NCBI RefSeq assembly: GCF_004014715.1 | Contig: NZ_CP034835.1 | Location: forward strand, 1,240,001-1,304,000 | DNA: 64,000 nucleotides | DNA from: Pseudoalteromonas sp. R3 | GTDB lineage: Bacteria; Pseudomonadota; Gammaproteobacteria; Enterobacterales; Alteromonadaceae | Reading direction: 5' to 3' | Shown: piece by piece, positions 19,901 through 27,199 of the stretch | Position numbering within the stretch: the stretch's first letter is position 1 | Layout: each line of letters opens with the position of its first letter | Translations under genes and position numbers: made by a program | Notes under the pieces: generated by a model | Told to the model about the DNA's origin: nothing | Seen by the model: only the letters and a program-made list of their open reading frames with translations | Database searches by the model: none

Positions 19901-21796
19901 AATTGGCACCTCCAGGGAGCCTCGAACACTTCTTGTGTGTCATCTCGACCCGGTAACGCAACCATATTCACCTATGACAATTTAGGTGATTTGCATAAAG
20001 TTAACTACCCGGAAGGTACGCCAGATTTAGAAATTACCCGTGACAAGCTCGGAAATGTACTCACTCAGACTGCTGGTAATGTAGAGCATAGGTACAGCTA
20101 TAACAGCCGTGGCTTACTGGAAGATGAACAGCTCTACATAGAAGACCATGCGCCATTAATGTTGGATTATGGCTATGACAAGTTTGGCCATATCAGTCGA
20201 GTCGTTTATCCAGATGGCACAAACGTGTCTTACAAGCCAAATGCTTTTGGGCAACCTACTCAGGTAAGGTCTTATAATCAAGATGGTTCCTTGGAGCAGA
20301 CATTTGCCAGGTTGGTCAAGTATCACCCTAACGGGATCCTTAGTAGCTTTTACTACGGCAACGGTGTAAAGCACGACACTATACTTGATGCAGATTCCCT
20401 TTTACCTCACTGGGTGAGAGATGAAGGTAACATGGGTAAAGTGGTATTACTACAGTATGGCTTTGATAACAATGAAAATGTCACCTCAATACGAAATCTT
20501 ACAAGTTCAAGCTATAGCTTGAACGACCTGGTTTATGATGGTTTAAACAGACTGATTGAGGTGAGTGGCGGCGCTTCAATTGGCAGCAGTACCATGCGTT
20601 ATGATGCGCTAGGCAATATTAGGTACTATAAGAATCGTAAGAGAACGCTCAACTATACCTATAATGACACAACTAATCGCTTAACGAGTGTGTCTGGCTA
20701 TAGCGGCAAGTATGGTGCTTTTCAGTATGACAGCAGAGGAAATATTACCCACAATGGTCAATTCTCTCTGACATATAATCGTGCCAACCAGATGACCTCG
20801 GCAAATGGCAATCATTTTGTTTACGATGGCCATAACCGACGCGTTAAACAGGTAGAGCAGAAGGGTACCAGTTACAGCATGTACAGTCAGGCCGGTCAGT
20901 TGATGTATCGTGAAAATCACCATGTAAGTGGCGAAGGTGTAAATTATATCTATTTAGGCAAGAAACTGATTGCTAAGTATGGCAGCGTAACACCGAAGGG
21001 AGTGCTCGCTGATGAGCAAAACTATTTGCCGTACGGTGAGACGCTAGAGAGCAATAACGATGACGTAGGCTATACCGGGCATAAGTTCGATAAAGAGCTT
21101 GGTCTGAGTTATATGCAAGCTCGATACTATGATCCAGCGATAGGTCGTTTTTATTCTAATGATCCTGTTGATGTGATGGGGCATATCGGGCGAGGCAATC
21201 CTGTTCATGGGTTTAACCGTTATACCTATGCCAATAATAACCCATATAAGTATGTCGATCCGGATGGTGAGTTTGCTACATTACCTTTGGCCGTCTTTGG
21301 AGGGATAGTAGGTGCTATAGGTGGTGCTGTTCAGTCAGCGCTTTCTTCCCCTGGCGATTTTAATGCAATGGCAAAGTCTGCTGCTATAGGCGGAGGAATA
21401 GGATTTTTGGGTGGTTTAACAGCAGGAACAAGCCTTGCCGGAGCAAGTAGTGCCGCCGTAATGAGAATAACTGTTCACATGTCCGCTAAAGAAAGTATTA
21501 AAACAATGGCTCAATCAGGCGTTACCACAGGAATAGCTTCTGGCGGTGGTAATTTGGGAGCACAGTTAGCTTCAAATGGTGGAGATTTATCCAAAGTAGA
21601 TGTTCCTCAAGTTGTAACTTCAACAGCTGTAGGTGCTTTGGTCGGAACTGCTGGAGGGGGGGTTGTTGCAGCAGGAGGTGAAACAGTTGCTGTTCAAGCA
21701 ACGGCAATGATTGCAACAGAGGCATTAAATGCACCAATTCAAGCTGCGATCTCTAAATCATCGTCTGTTTGTACGGATGGTAAAGATAAATGTTAA
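16976..21796 (+). CDS. Exported RHS / YD-repeat protein, probable polymorphic toxin
   Basis: 1606 residues. A signal peptide (KKTFNKHCSSLLLSVSLSITSVYA) is followed by a SpvB/insecticidal-type N-terminal region (YDPISGTISFAVTDISIPGN) and many YD repeats from about residue 230 (FGNSVSYRYNGNKL, YDPIGRITAIY, YDTLGRLKSVS, YDALGNIRYY). The RHS-associated core is recognisable at GYTGHKFDKELGLSYMQARY and YDPAIGRFYSNDP, ending with NPYKYVDPDGE near residue 1427. The last 180 residues form a Gly/Ala/Val-rich, hydrophobic tip ending SSSVCTDGKDKC, with no nuclease motif I recognise. RHS shells encapsulate a C-terminal toxin; here the tip could be membrane-active. Composition is more AT-rich than the neighbouring core genes, suggesting transfer. 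Confidence 0.85.
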   Translation: MKKTFNKHCSSLLLSVSLSITSVYADEYILEQDTKSRALSVNAASSEGDAYDPISGTISFAVTDISIPGNSSLPVELKRVHSPFSFMNALGDVRNTGMGTWLLDVPYIRATYVDSSDLTHSFRIQGNGRGWENGYECSDSSRWYTYAYASASHQELGGYWSGVKLHIPGQVTEDIREGSGDFSGMKITKSLYKVTDCYQREDGQGQGFEVTAPDGTKYYFDHKVVRPNGLPFPIGNMGRRAMMMATKVVDKFGNSVSYRYNGNKLVNIKGSDGRRIDLIYSKNMLTSAKANLEYWNYIYSDDNKLEKVVLPNKTEWKYPAEFYDAQYRATTKFKSRIGESPGKCEISDLDDRRAKYFTVTTPSGLNIKYGIKTIYHGREDVRVFIEQKYSAGRLETYFNPANCSARRNLVYKQISGDKINAMTWRYSYSENAGLYHDDGRNVIKEVNRRITRPLEVAFPYGIPSSVTKSRDVKTTTISGQNEKVIYYIDRNSNSYSENKIKAIYSIDESSSKLKKKELSYFAKGRKILNTCDRMSGFRDGDSIRCSLANNLNVEDFRVNLSKVVEVLSSDDSQQNTEYTTEYKGYDKYGHFTKKVESNSFSGKKEYREYSYQHDLDLWELGKFRTEKVSNSDYGYKTVREIKYHGSGTKQPYEELAYGRWTKRYSQYHDDGNIKRIEYNSNGTGPQFVEFSSYFRGVPRVVTKPNRYGTGTVSRKQYSNSSGKIYWEKDFNGVETYYAYDPIGRITAIYLYNDSVLGSWYGYQISWDDNENKRTVTRCELEPGRKIWCDGPAKSREVHYFDALNRLKQVTFTDLSEHAVSGHSVVHQKFNYNHRNQIVFRSYKSASSTETKGVRYKYDTLGRLKSVSKSNLGTTKFSYLANSKVKKADAEGNVTVISYDAKGTPKQDKPTEIDSPEGVITEFTYNIFDKLTHITQKGAGKSLTETRLYDAYQGLCLIKRTDVGNTLVSTDAQGALNWHLQGASNTSCVSSRPGNATIFTYDNLGDLHKVNYPEGTPDLEITRDKLGNVLTQTAGNVEHRYSYNSRGLLEDEQLYIEDHAPLMLDYGYDKFGHISRVVYPDGTNVSYKPNAFGQPTQVRSYNQDGSLEQTFARLVKYHPNGILSSFYYGNGVKHDTILDADSLLPHWVRDEGNMGKVVLLQYGFDNNENVTSIRNLTSSSYSLNDLVYDGLNRLIEVSGGASIGSSTMRYDALGNIRYYKNRKRTLNYTYNDTTNRLTSVSGYSGKYGAFQYDSRGNITHNGQFSLTYNRANQMTSANGNHFVYDGHNRRVKQVEQKGTSYSMYSQAGQLMYRENHHVSGEGVNYIYLGKKLIAKYGSVTPKGVLADEQNYLPYGETLESNNDDVGYTGHKFDKELGLSYMQARYYDPAIGRFYSNDPVDVMGHIGRGNPVHGFNRYTYANNNPYKYVDPDGEFATLPLAVFGGIVGAIGGAVQSALSSPGDFNAMAKSAAIGGGIGFLGGLTAGTSLAGASSAAVMRITVHMSAKESIKTMAQSGVTTGIASGGGNLGAQLASNGGDLSKVDVPQVVTSTAVGALVGTAGGGVVAAGGETVAVQATAMIATEALNAPIQAAISKSSSVCTDGKDKC

Positions 21797-21805
21797 AAGT
21801 CAATT

Positions 21806-22333
21806 ATGATGGAAATTAAAAATACAAAATTGCTGGATTTTTTGTCGGATTGGGGAGGTGTCATAGTATTCGTATACTTTCTGATTACAGCTTTGTTCGG
21901 TTTGACTTATAGGCATTTACACAATCAGCAATATATTTTTACAGCTACTTATATTGGCCCTTTTATTGCAATTTTAGTGGGTTACATAAGTTTATATCGT
22001 TTGCAATTTCAAAAAAAGCCTCTTCAAAAGTTAGCTATTTTCTTGGGAGCTATATTTAGCTGGTTAGCTCTATGTTTTGGCACAGCTGGTATAGTGGTTT
22101 TATTGAATTCGAAAATCGGCTATCAGGAAGACCACTGCTTAAGTGGGGTGATTATTGAAAAGTGGGAAAATAAAAGCTTTTCAGGTGGCTTCTATAATTT
22201 TAGGTTGATAGATCGAGAGAAAAATAAAAGCTTTTCAGTTGATATGGGGAAAGAGATTTATAATCACTATAAAGTTGGGGATTTATATCGTGAATGCTGG
22301 CTTAAAGGGTCTCTAGGATTAGTTTATAAATAA
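21806..22333 (+). CDS. Small membrane protein, candidate immunity partner of the RHS protein
   Basis: 175 residues, starting nine bases after the RHS stop. Three hydrophobic segments (GGVIVFVYFLITALFGLTY, TATYIGPFIAILVGYISLY, LAIFLGAIFSWLALCFGTAG, about residues 16-100) are followed by a roughly 70-residue soluble, beta-looking C-terminal part (SGGFYNFRLIDREKNKSF). I recognise no family. Position directly after the toxin tip is where cognate immunity genes sit, and a membrane protein would suit a membrane-active tip; both points are inference. A terminator follows. Confidence 0.65.
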   Translation: MMEIKNTKLLDFLSDWGGVIVFVYFLITALFGLTYRHLHNQQYIFTATYIGPFIAILVGYISLYRLQFQKKPLQKLAIFLGAIFSWLALCFGTAGIVVLLNSKIGYQEDHCLSGVIIEKWENKSFSGGFYNFRLIDREKNKSFSVDMGKEIYNHYKVGDLYRECWLKGSLGLVYK

Positions 22334-22391
22334 ATTAGTTTGAATATAAAGAGATTGTACTCTGTTTGTAAAATTTAAACATAGAAAACCC

Positions 22392-22420
22392 AAAGCCCTA
22401 CTATCCGGTGGGGCTTTTAT
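22392..22420 (+). terminator. Probable terminator of the RHS operon
   Basis: AAAGCCC and GGGCTTT pair around a loop containing CTATCC, followed by TTTAT. It lies 58 bases after the stop of the membrane protein gene. Confidence 0.75.
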
Positions 22421-22536
22421 CAAATTAAGGGCACGGTGGGATCGCACTTTGTAAAAAGGCTTTAACACCCTGTTGTCATTCAATAAAACCGGACACTATT
22501 TTAGGTGGTATTATTACCATTCAATGAGAGGTGTCT

Positions 22537-22632
22537 ATGACCAGAAAACGTAGTACTTTTACACAAGAACTTAAATTGGAAGCCGCTGCATTGGTGCTGG
22601 ATGAATTCAGGGCCGAGCTTATCTTTGGTTAA
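22537..22632 (+). pseudogene. Truncated IS3-family transposase OrfA
   Basis: A 31-codon ORF begins MTRKRSTFTQELKLEAAALV, which matches the helix-turn-helix start of IS3-group OrfA proteins, then loses similarity after LVLD and stops. The rest of orfA and all of orfB are missing. It is a relic, marking past insertion next to the RHS island. Confidence 0.75.
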
Positions 22633-22768
22633 TGGTTAATGGTTGTTAACAAAGTATGCTCTCACCCTGGTGTATATACCTTACAGCACTCACTAATTTA
22701 GATGTTGCAGCATCTCTAAAAATTAACCCTCTCCCTGAGGGCAATGCCACGCAGCGTTTGGTGATATT

Positions 22769-23113
22769 ATGTCATTTCTCGACGAGCGGGATAAGCAAGA
22801 GCTGGGCAATGCTTATATGAGTATGGATCTCACTACCCAGTCATTAAAAGAGCTAAATTCATTGGCATTTGACCTTGCGCACCGGAGACAAGTGCAAGCC
22901 AAACAACGTAACGGTACAATATACGCTGTATACGATCCAATAAAAGCGCAGCAAAACGAAGCCTCCGAAGCTGGCGCTTCACAACAGATATTAAATGAGT
23001 CAGATAAGCCGATCACCGGTCAGGTGGTTAGTGAAAGAGATCAGAGGCTGGCGCAGTTACATGACTCACTAGGCAGGCTTGATAATCAGTTTATTAATAA
23101 CCTGCTGGCATAG
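22769..23113 (+). CDS. Hypothetical 114-residue protein
   Basis: A hydrophilic protein with predicted helices at both ends (MSFLDERDKQELGNAYMSM and RDQRLAQLHDSLGRLDNQF) and a Gln/Ala-rich middle. There is no signal peptide, membrane segment or motif I recognise. The ribosome site before the ATG at 22769 is weak. It stands alone between the IS remnant and an empty region, so it may be part of the RHS island or a gene fragment. No function is proposed. Confidence 0.45.
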   Translation: MSFLDERDKQELGNAYMSMDLTTQSLKELNSLAFDLAHRRQVQAKQRNGTIYAVYDPIKAQQNEASEAGASQQILNESDKPITGQVVSERDQRLAQLHDSLGRLDNQFINNLLA

Positions 23114-23169
23114 CTGCTGGACGATTCCCATTTATACGACAAAGCATGAGATTTACCTAAAACCATAAG

Positions 23170-23340
23170 TTAACGTCTAGCGAGACAGTGCTTTTGCGGC
23201 TGTTTTGATATGAAAAAAGGGATTGCTCGTTCAAAGCCAAAAAACCAGGAACGAGCCGTATCGATTAGCACTATCTTGGGGTATAAGTTGATAAAGCTTT
23301 TAAAGTCATGGCGATGGAAGAGATAGTCGCTGCCTGCCAT
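23170..23340 (-). CDS. Possible 56-residue ORF or gene remnant
   Basis: On the minus strand an ATG at 23340 opens 56 codons (MAGSDYLFHRHDFKSFINLY, then a hydrophobic IVLIDTARSWFFGFERAIPFF). The frame is also open about 20 codons upstream without a start. The composition looks protein-like, but no ribosome site is visible and I recognise no family. It may be the tail of a decayed gene. Confidence 0.25.
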   Translation of the reverse strand: MAGSDYLFHRHDFKSFINLYPKIVLIDTARSWFFGFERAIPFFISKQPQKHCLARR

Positions 23341-23507
23341 GATTAGTGTATCGTCCGGTTGTGCGACTTCTTTAGTAAAAAATTTGAAAAAATGTCAGAC
23401 TGATGACAAACCAATCAATAAGGTGTTGTTTTGGGTGGTTTGTTTTGGTTTGTGTGGCTGTATTAGGTAGTTAAAGCGCTAAAAACGAGGCTTTGCTGGT
23501 TTGAAAA

Positions 23508-23529
23508 GCTGCCAGTTGATACTGGCAGC
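23508..23529 (-). terminator. Rho-independent terminator of the glycosidase-like gene
   Basis: On the minus strand GCTGCCAGT, loop ATCA, ACTGGCAGC forms a perfect 9-bp stem followed by TTTTC. It starts 10 bases after the stop codon. Confidence 0.85.
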
Positions 23530-23538
23530 CTGCGTATA

Positions 23539-25947
23539 TTACTGAATAATCAGAGTGCCGACAGGCGAAGCATCTGACTGATTGCCTGCCAGGTCGACAG
23601 CGATAACCTGGTAGCTGACTTCCCCTTTGGGTGGCCAGGGGTCGTCAAAACGCGCCTCATTACTCAGGGTATAGGGCTGGCCGTTGCGCATAATCTTGTA
23701 AAAGCGAATGCCCTGATTATCTGCGCTAGGCTGCCATTGCAATGTTGCGCCATAAGCGCCATTCGACTGCACACTGAACTGAGCGGGGGCAGAGGGGGCT
23801 TCGCTGTCACCGGCTTTACTACTCAGATTTGCCTCTGCCATCACTGTGCCCGTGTCGCGGTGTACAGCCCGAACCTGATACTGATAGGCCTGATTAAGCG
23901 GGAGCCAGTGATCATCGTAACTGTTGGCGGTGGTATGCCAGATCAGTTGCGCATCGCGATAAACCAGAAACTTCACCTGTATCTCGGCAACATGATTGAA
24001 TTGCCAGTTCAGGCGAACGCCATTGCTGTCAAACAAGGCTGACGAGCTCAGCTTCAACATCGCGGCCTGAGGTGAGTCTTCACCTGCTGGCAAGCTATCG
24101 GTATTATCACTACTTTGTACGTTTTGCTCGCACTCAGTCCACCAGCAGGGCGTCTGTTCAATAAAGTTCAGCACGGCATCGTATTTATGTGCCTGCGCAC
24201 GGGTCTGGGTCTGATACTCTTTGAGCGGAAATGCGCCCCAGCTGTCCCACCGGCCGATGCTTTCAAACACCACGTATAGTCCGGCACCAGACGCCTGCCA
24301 GTCGTTCAGGTGGTTGGTAAACGCTGACGCCATGCGTGGATCGCGATTGGCGCTCAGGAACAAGGCTTCACTGATGGTATCGCGGCCATCACGAATATCT
24401 CCGGCATAGGTAAGGTGCTGCCCGCCCTCATAGGCTGCCAGCATCAGGCCATCCTGCTGGGCCAGTGCCAGGTTGCCCTGAATATTGTCTCTGGCTTGTG
24501 CCAGCGCGCCATGCTCAGGTGCCTGCCACCAGGGTGGTTCATCGGGGTTATAGGTCAGGCCATACAGTACGCCCGAGTCCATTTCCTCAAACAGCTTGTT
24601 GAGACCTTCGGCCCCTTCACTAGCCCAGCCCTGTAAAATGGGCAGATATTTTTGGTCGGCAAAGTAACCGGCAAAATAGCTGCCCACCGCCAGTACATCC
24701 ATATTGTCGGCACAGCGCTGGCCCACGCCCGCTGCGTGGATCGGGCAGTTCAGTGCCTGCTCGCTTATCCAGGGCACCCCAGTCTGACCGCCCATCACAC
24801 ATTGTATCCGGCCCGCTTCCTCGGCAAACTCTGTTTTGATGATGTCGCACATCTGCGAGCTGCGCAGCCCATAGTAGTTCATACGATATTCAATATCGTG
24901 GTAACTGGTGTTGGGCCACAGGGCTTTGCCTTGCTCTTCGAGATACAAGCCATCGAAAATATACGGCCAGGCGTTATTCCACAGCTCGTTACCAAACTCC
25001 ACATAAATCGCAGAATTCCCTTCGCTTTGCGTTTTCAGCAATCGGGCAAACTGGCGGATATAGTCATCATCTACCCGAACCGGGAGTGTGTACCAGGGCT
25101 CTGCGCCCAGCTTGTTACTCATGGCAATGGCCACTTCATAGGGGCTGCCGCCATTGAGGGCCCAGCTGGCGTAATCGTATTGGTTCCTCTGCGTCCAGTG
25201 CTGAACGGGGTTGTCTATGGTGCTCAGCAGCTGCATAAAACGCAAAGTACGGAACTGGCGCATATCATCCAAAAAGAGTGGATGGAATATCCGTTCCTGA
25301 TAGCTGTGCTCGAACGAGACAAACTGCTCAGGGCTGGCACAGTCTGCCGCGCTGGCGGCATAATCAGTAGCGGCGTCACTGCAACTGCCGCCCGGGGCTA
25401 TGATACGGATATTGCGCAGATGGTTGCCGGTATTGTTTGGGTCGGTGGCATGGATCTGCAAATGGAAGAAACTGTTTGCAGCCATGCGTACCACGTCGCG
25501 TCCGGGCGCGGAGCTGATAAGTTCCGGACCGGAGTAATAGAGCTCACCTTCACCCTCGTACAAGATCACAAACTCGCCGACCGGATGGTGCGGGTTATCG
25601 TGATAAATAATGGTGGTGACATAGTGAAAAGGTGAGTCGGGTGAATCCGCAGGCAAAGACCGCGGCCAGCCATGCTCGTCCAAGTCCAGTAGTGCCTGAT
25701 CGCCGGTGTTAAATTCCCAGGTATGAGCATTGCTGGTTGCCCACAGCTGGCCACTGCCGTTAGAAGCATGCTTCATCACATCCAGTGTGGTCCACTGACT
25801 TGACCAGTAATTAATACCGGTGAGATTAATCCCCACGCCTGAGTTGGCGTTGTCGCTGCTTGCAGCCAGCAGAGGAACTGATAAACCGAGCGCCATCGCA
25901 CCGGCACAGAGGGTTGCATAATGAGGTGTTTTCATAAGCTTGACCAT
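23539..25947 (-). CDS. Exported glycoside-hydrolase-like protein with FN3-type C-terminus
   Basis: 802 residues from the ATG at 25947; ATGs at 25935 and 25971 are also possible, and none has a clear ribosome site. A signal peptide (MKTPHYATLCAGAMALGLSVPLLA) is followed by a beta-rich N-terminal domain, then a probable TIM barrel. The barrel holds AIYVEFGNELWNNAWPY, where the Asn-Glu pair (Glu near residue 321) resembles the acid/base of clan GH-A enzymes, and YGLTYNPDEPPWW and MLAAYEGGQHLTY, a possible nucleophile strand (AYEGG). Two fibronectin-III-like modules fill about 635-800. Acting outside the cytoplasm on a polysaccharide is inferred from this architecture; I cannot name the family or substrate. 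Confidence 0.75.
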   Translation of the reverse strand: MVKLMKTPHYATLCAGAMALGLSVPLLAASSDNANSGVGINLTGINYWSSQWTTLDVMKHASNGSGQLWATSNAHTWEFNTGDQALLDLDEHGWPRSLPADSPDSPFHYVTTIIYHDNPHHPVGEFVILYEGEGELYYSGPELISSAPGRDVVRMAANSFFHLQIHATDPNNTGNHLRNIRIIAPGGSCSDAATDYAASAADCASPEQFVSFEHSYQERIFHPLFLDDMRQFRTLRFMQLLSTIDNPVQHWTQRNQYDYASWALNGGSPYEVAIAMSNKLGAEPWYTLPVRVDDDYIRQFARLLKTQSEGNSAIYVEFGNELWNNAWPYIFDGLYLEEQGKALWPNTSYHDIEYRMNYYGLRSSQMCDIIKTEFAEEAGRIQCVMGGQTGVPWISEQALNCPIHAAGVGQRCADNMDVLAVGSYFAGYFADQKYLPILQGWASEGAEGLNKLFEEMDSGVLYGLTYNPDEPPWWQAPEHGALAQARDNIQGNLALAQQDGLMLAAYEGGQHLTYAGDIRDGRDTISEALFLSANRDPRMASAFTNHLNDWQASGAGLYVVFESIGRWDSWGAFPLKEYQTQTRAQAHKYDAVLNFIEQTPCWWTECEQNVQSSDNTDSLPAGEDSPQAAMLKLSSSALFDSNGVRLNWQFNHVAEIQVKFLVYRDAQLIWHTTANSYDDHWLPLNQAYQYQVRAVHRDTGTVMAEANLSSKAGDSEAPSAPAQFSVQSNGAYGATLQWQPSADNQGIRFYKIMRNGQPYTLSNEARFDDPWPPKGEVSYQVIAVDLAGNQSDASPVGTLIIQ

Positions 25948-26279
25948 TCCAATTGACCAAAGAGACGTCATCCATTTTTTCGCAGTGATGTGTGTTTGTT
26001 TATTTATTCAGTTTGTTGCTGGGTACGACACATCATTCTGCTTCCTTGCTAAGGGCTATTCCCTGAAAGAACTCGCCAAAAGCACCGAAATAAGTTAGCA
26101 GTGATAGGAAAAAAAGAGGATACGAAAAAGGCATGGTTTGGGTGGTTTTTGTGCTTAAAGCAACAAAGCAATGTGTTTGTTTTTTCGTTTTTTGCTCGAT
26201 GTCACAAAGCATATCTGTATGTGAAGATAAACTAAATCCACTAATGGCAAAATATAAAAGCGCCCGAAGGCGCTTTAAA
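25948..26279. other. Promoter region of the glycosidase-like gene and speB terminator
   Basis: 332 bases between the start of the minus-strand glycosidase-like gene and the end of speB. It contains the speB terminator at 26257-26276 and AT-rich sequence, with no supported ORF. Confidence 0.5.
26257..26276 (-). terminator. Rho-independent terminator of speA-speB
   Basis: On the minus strand AAAGCGCC, the stable tetraloop TTCG, GGCGCTTT, then TATATTTT. It begins four bases after the speB stop and closes the operon. Confidence 0.9.
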
Positions 26280-27199
26280 TTATTTGTGGCGAATGGCCCA
26301 TAAATGGAGCAATTCGTAGGCGATGGTGGCCGCGGCGATAGACGTCAGCTCGCTCTGATCGTATGAGGGCGAGACTTCCACCACATCCATACCAACGATA
26401 TTAACCCCTTGTAGTGCACGCAGGATCTTCAGCACTTTGTCGCTGCTCAGGCCACCACATACCGGCGTGCCGGTGCCAGGTGCAAAGGCCGGGTCCAGGC
26501 AGTCGATATCAAAGGTCAGATAGACCGGAAGCTCACCGACTCTGGCCTTGATCTGCTCAGCAATGGTCTGGGCATCCATATCATTGGCCTGCATCGCATC
26601 GACCACGGCAAAGCCATGATTACTTTGCTCGAACTCAGTACGGATCCCCAGTTGAATGGAGTGCTCCGGACAGATCAGTCCTTCTCTGGGGGCATGAAAA
26701 AACATAGTGCCATGGTCATAACGTGAGCCCTGACTGTAGGTATCGGTATGGGCATCGAAATGCACCAAGGCCATTTTGCCATGTATCTTCTGATGCGCCC
26801 GTAACAAGGGCAGGGTGACGAAGTGGTCGCCGCCCAGTCCGAGTAAGGCTTTACCCTGATGGAGGATCTGCTCTGCCGCCAATTCCAGCTGCGCGGTAAA
26901 GTATTCCGGATCCCCACCGGATAAGTAAAGTCGCCAGCATCGTGCAGGCTAATTTTGTCCCACAAAGCAAACTGCCATGGATAGCGTTTACCTTCCCAGG
27001 CTAAGTGAACCGAGGCACGGCGGATCGCATCCGGCCCCAGACGGGCACCGGGACGACCTGAGGTGGCCAAGTCAAATGGCAACCCCAATACCACCACGTC
27101 GGACTCAATATGGGCGATATCTCGCACCATGGGCTGACGCAAAAACGTCATGCCGTTTGAGTATAACGAGTGGTCACAATGGTCGAACAACTGCTTCAC
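26280..27199 (-). pseudogene. speB: Agmatinase with one frameshift, probably intact in reality
   Basis: Agmatinase hydrolyses agmatine to putrescine and urea. The N-terminal part (from the GTG at 27199) reads to [10 protein letters not shown]; the rest continues in another frame with the manganese-binding motifs [23 protein letters not shown] and [18 protein letters not shown]. The break is at 26912-26915, where the gene strand has GGGG; one added G restores GVGDPEYF-type sequence and gives exactly 306 residues, the usual SpeB length. The start abuts the speA stop with no gap (TAA then GTG), so translation is coupled. Either a recent mutation or, more likely, a base missing from the sequence. 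Confidence 0.9.

Larger units (their letters stand above)
22334..22768. other. Gap holding a terminator and an IS3-family remnant
   Basis: Besides the terminator at 22392-22420 and the transposase fragment at 22537-22632, only AT-rich sequence with no supported gene is visible. The segment AATAAAACCGGACACTATTTT near 22481-22504 resembles the outer end of IS elements of this kind, but no matching right end was found. Confidence 0.5.
23114..23538. other. Gap between the hypothetical gene and the glycosidase-like gene
   Basis: Holds only the doubtful minus-strand ORF at 23170-23340 and the terminator of the downstream minus-strand gene at 23508-23529. The rest is GT-rich low-complexity sequence around 23400-23470 (repeated TTTGT/GGTTTG) with no supported gene. 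Confidence 0.5.

Noticed and set aside
24652..25635. 327-codon plus-strand ORF opposite the glycosidase-like gene
   Set aside because: It is antisense to a gene with signal peptide and recognisable domains; its own product has no domain logic.
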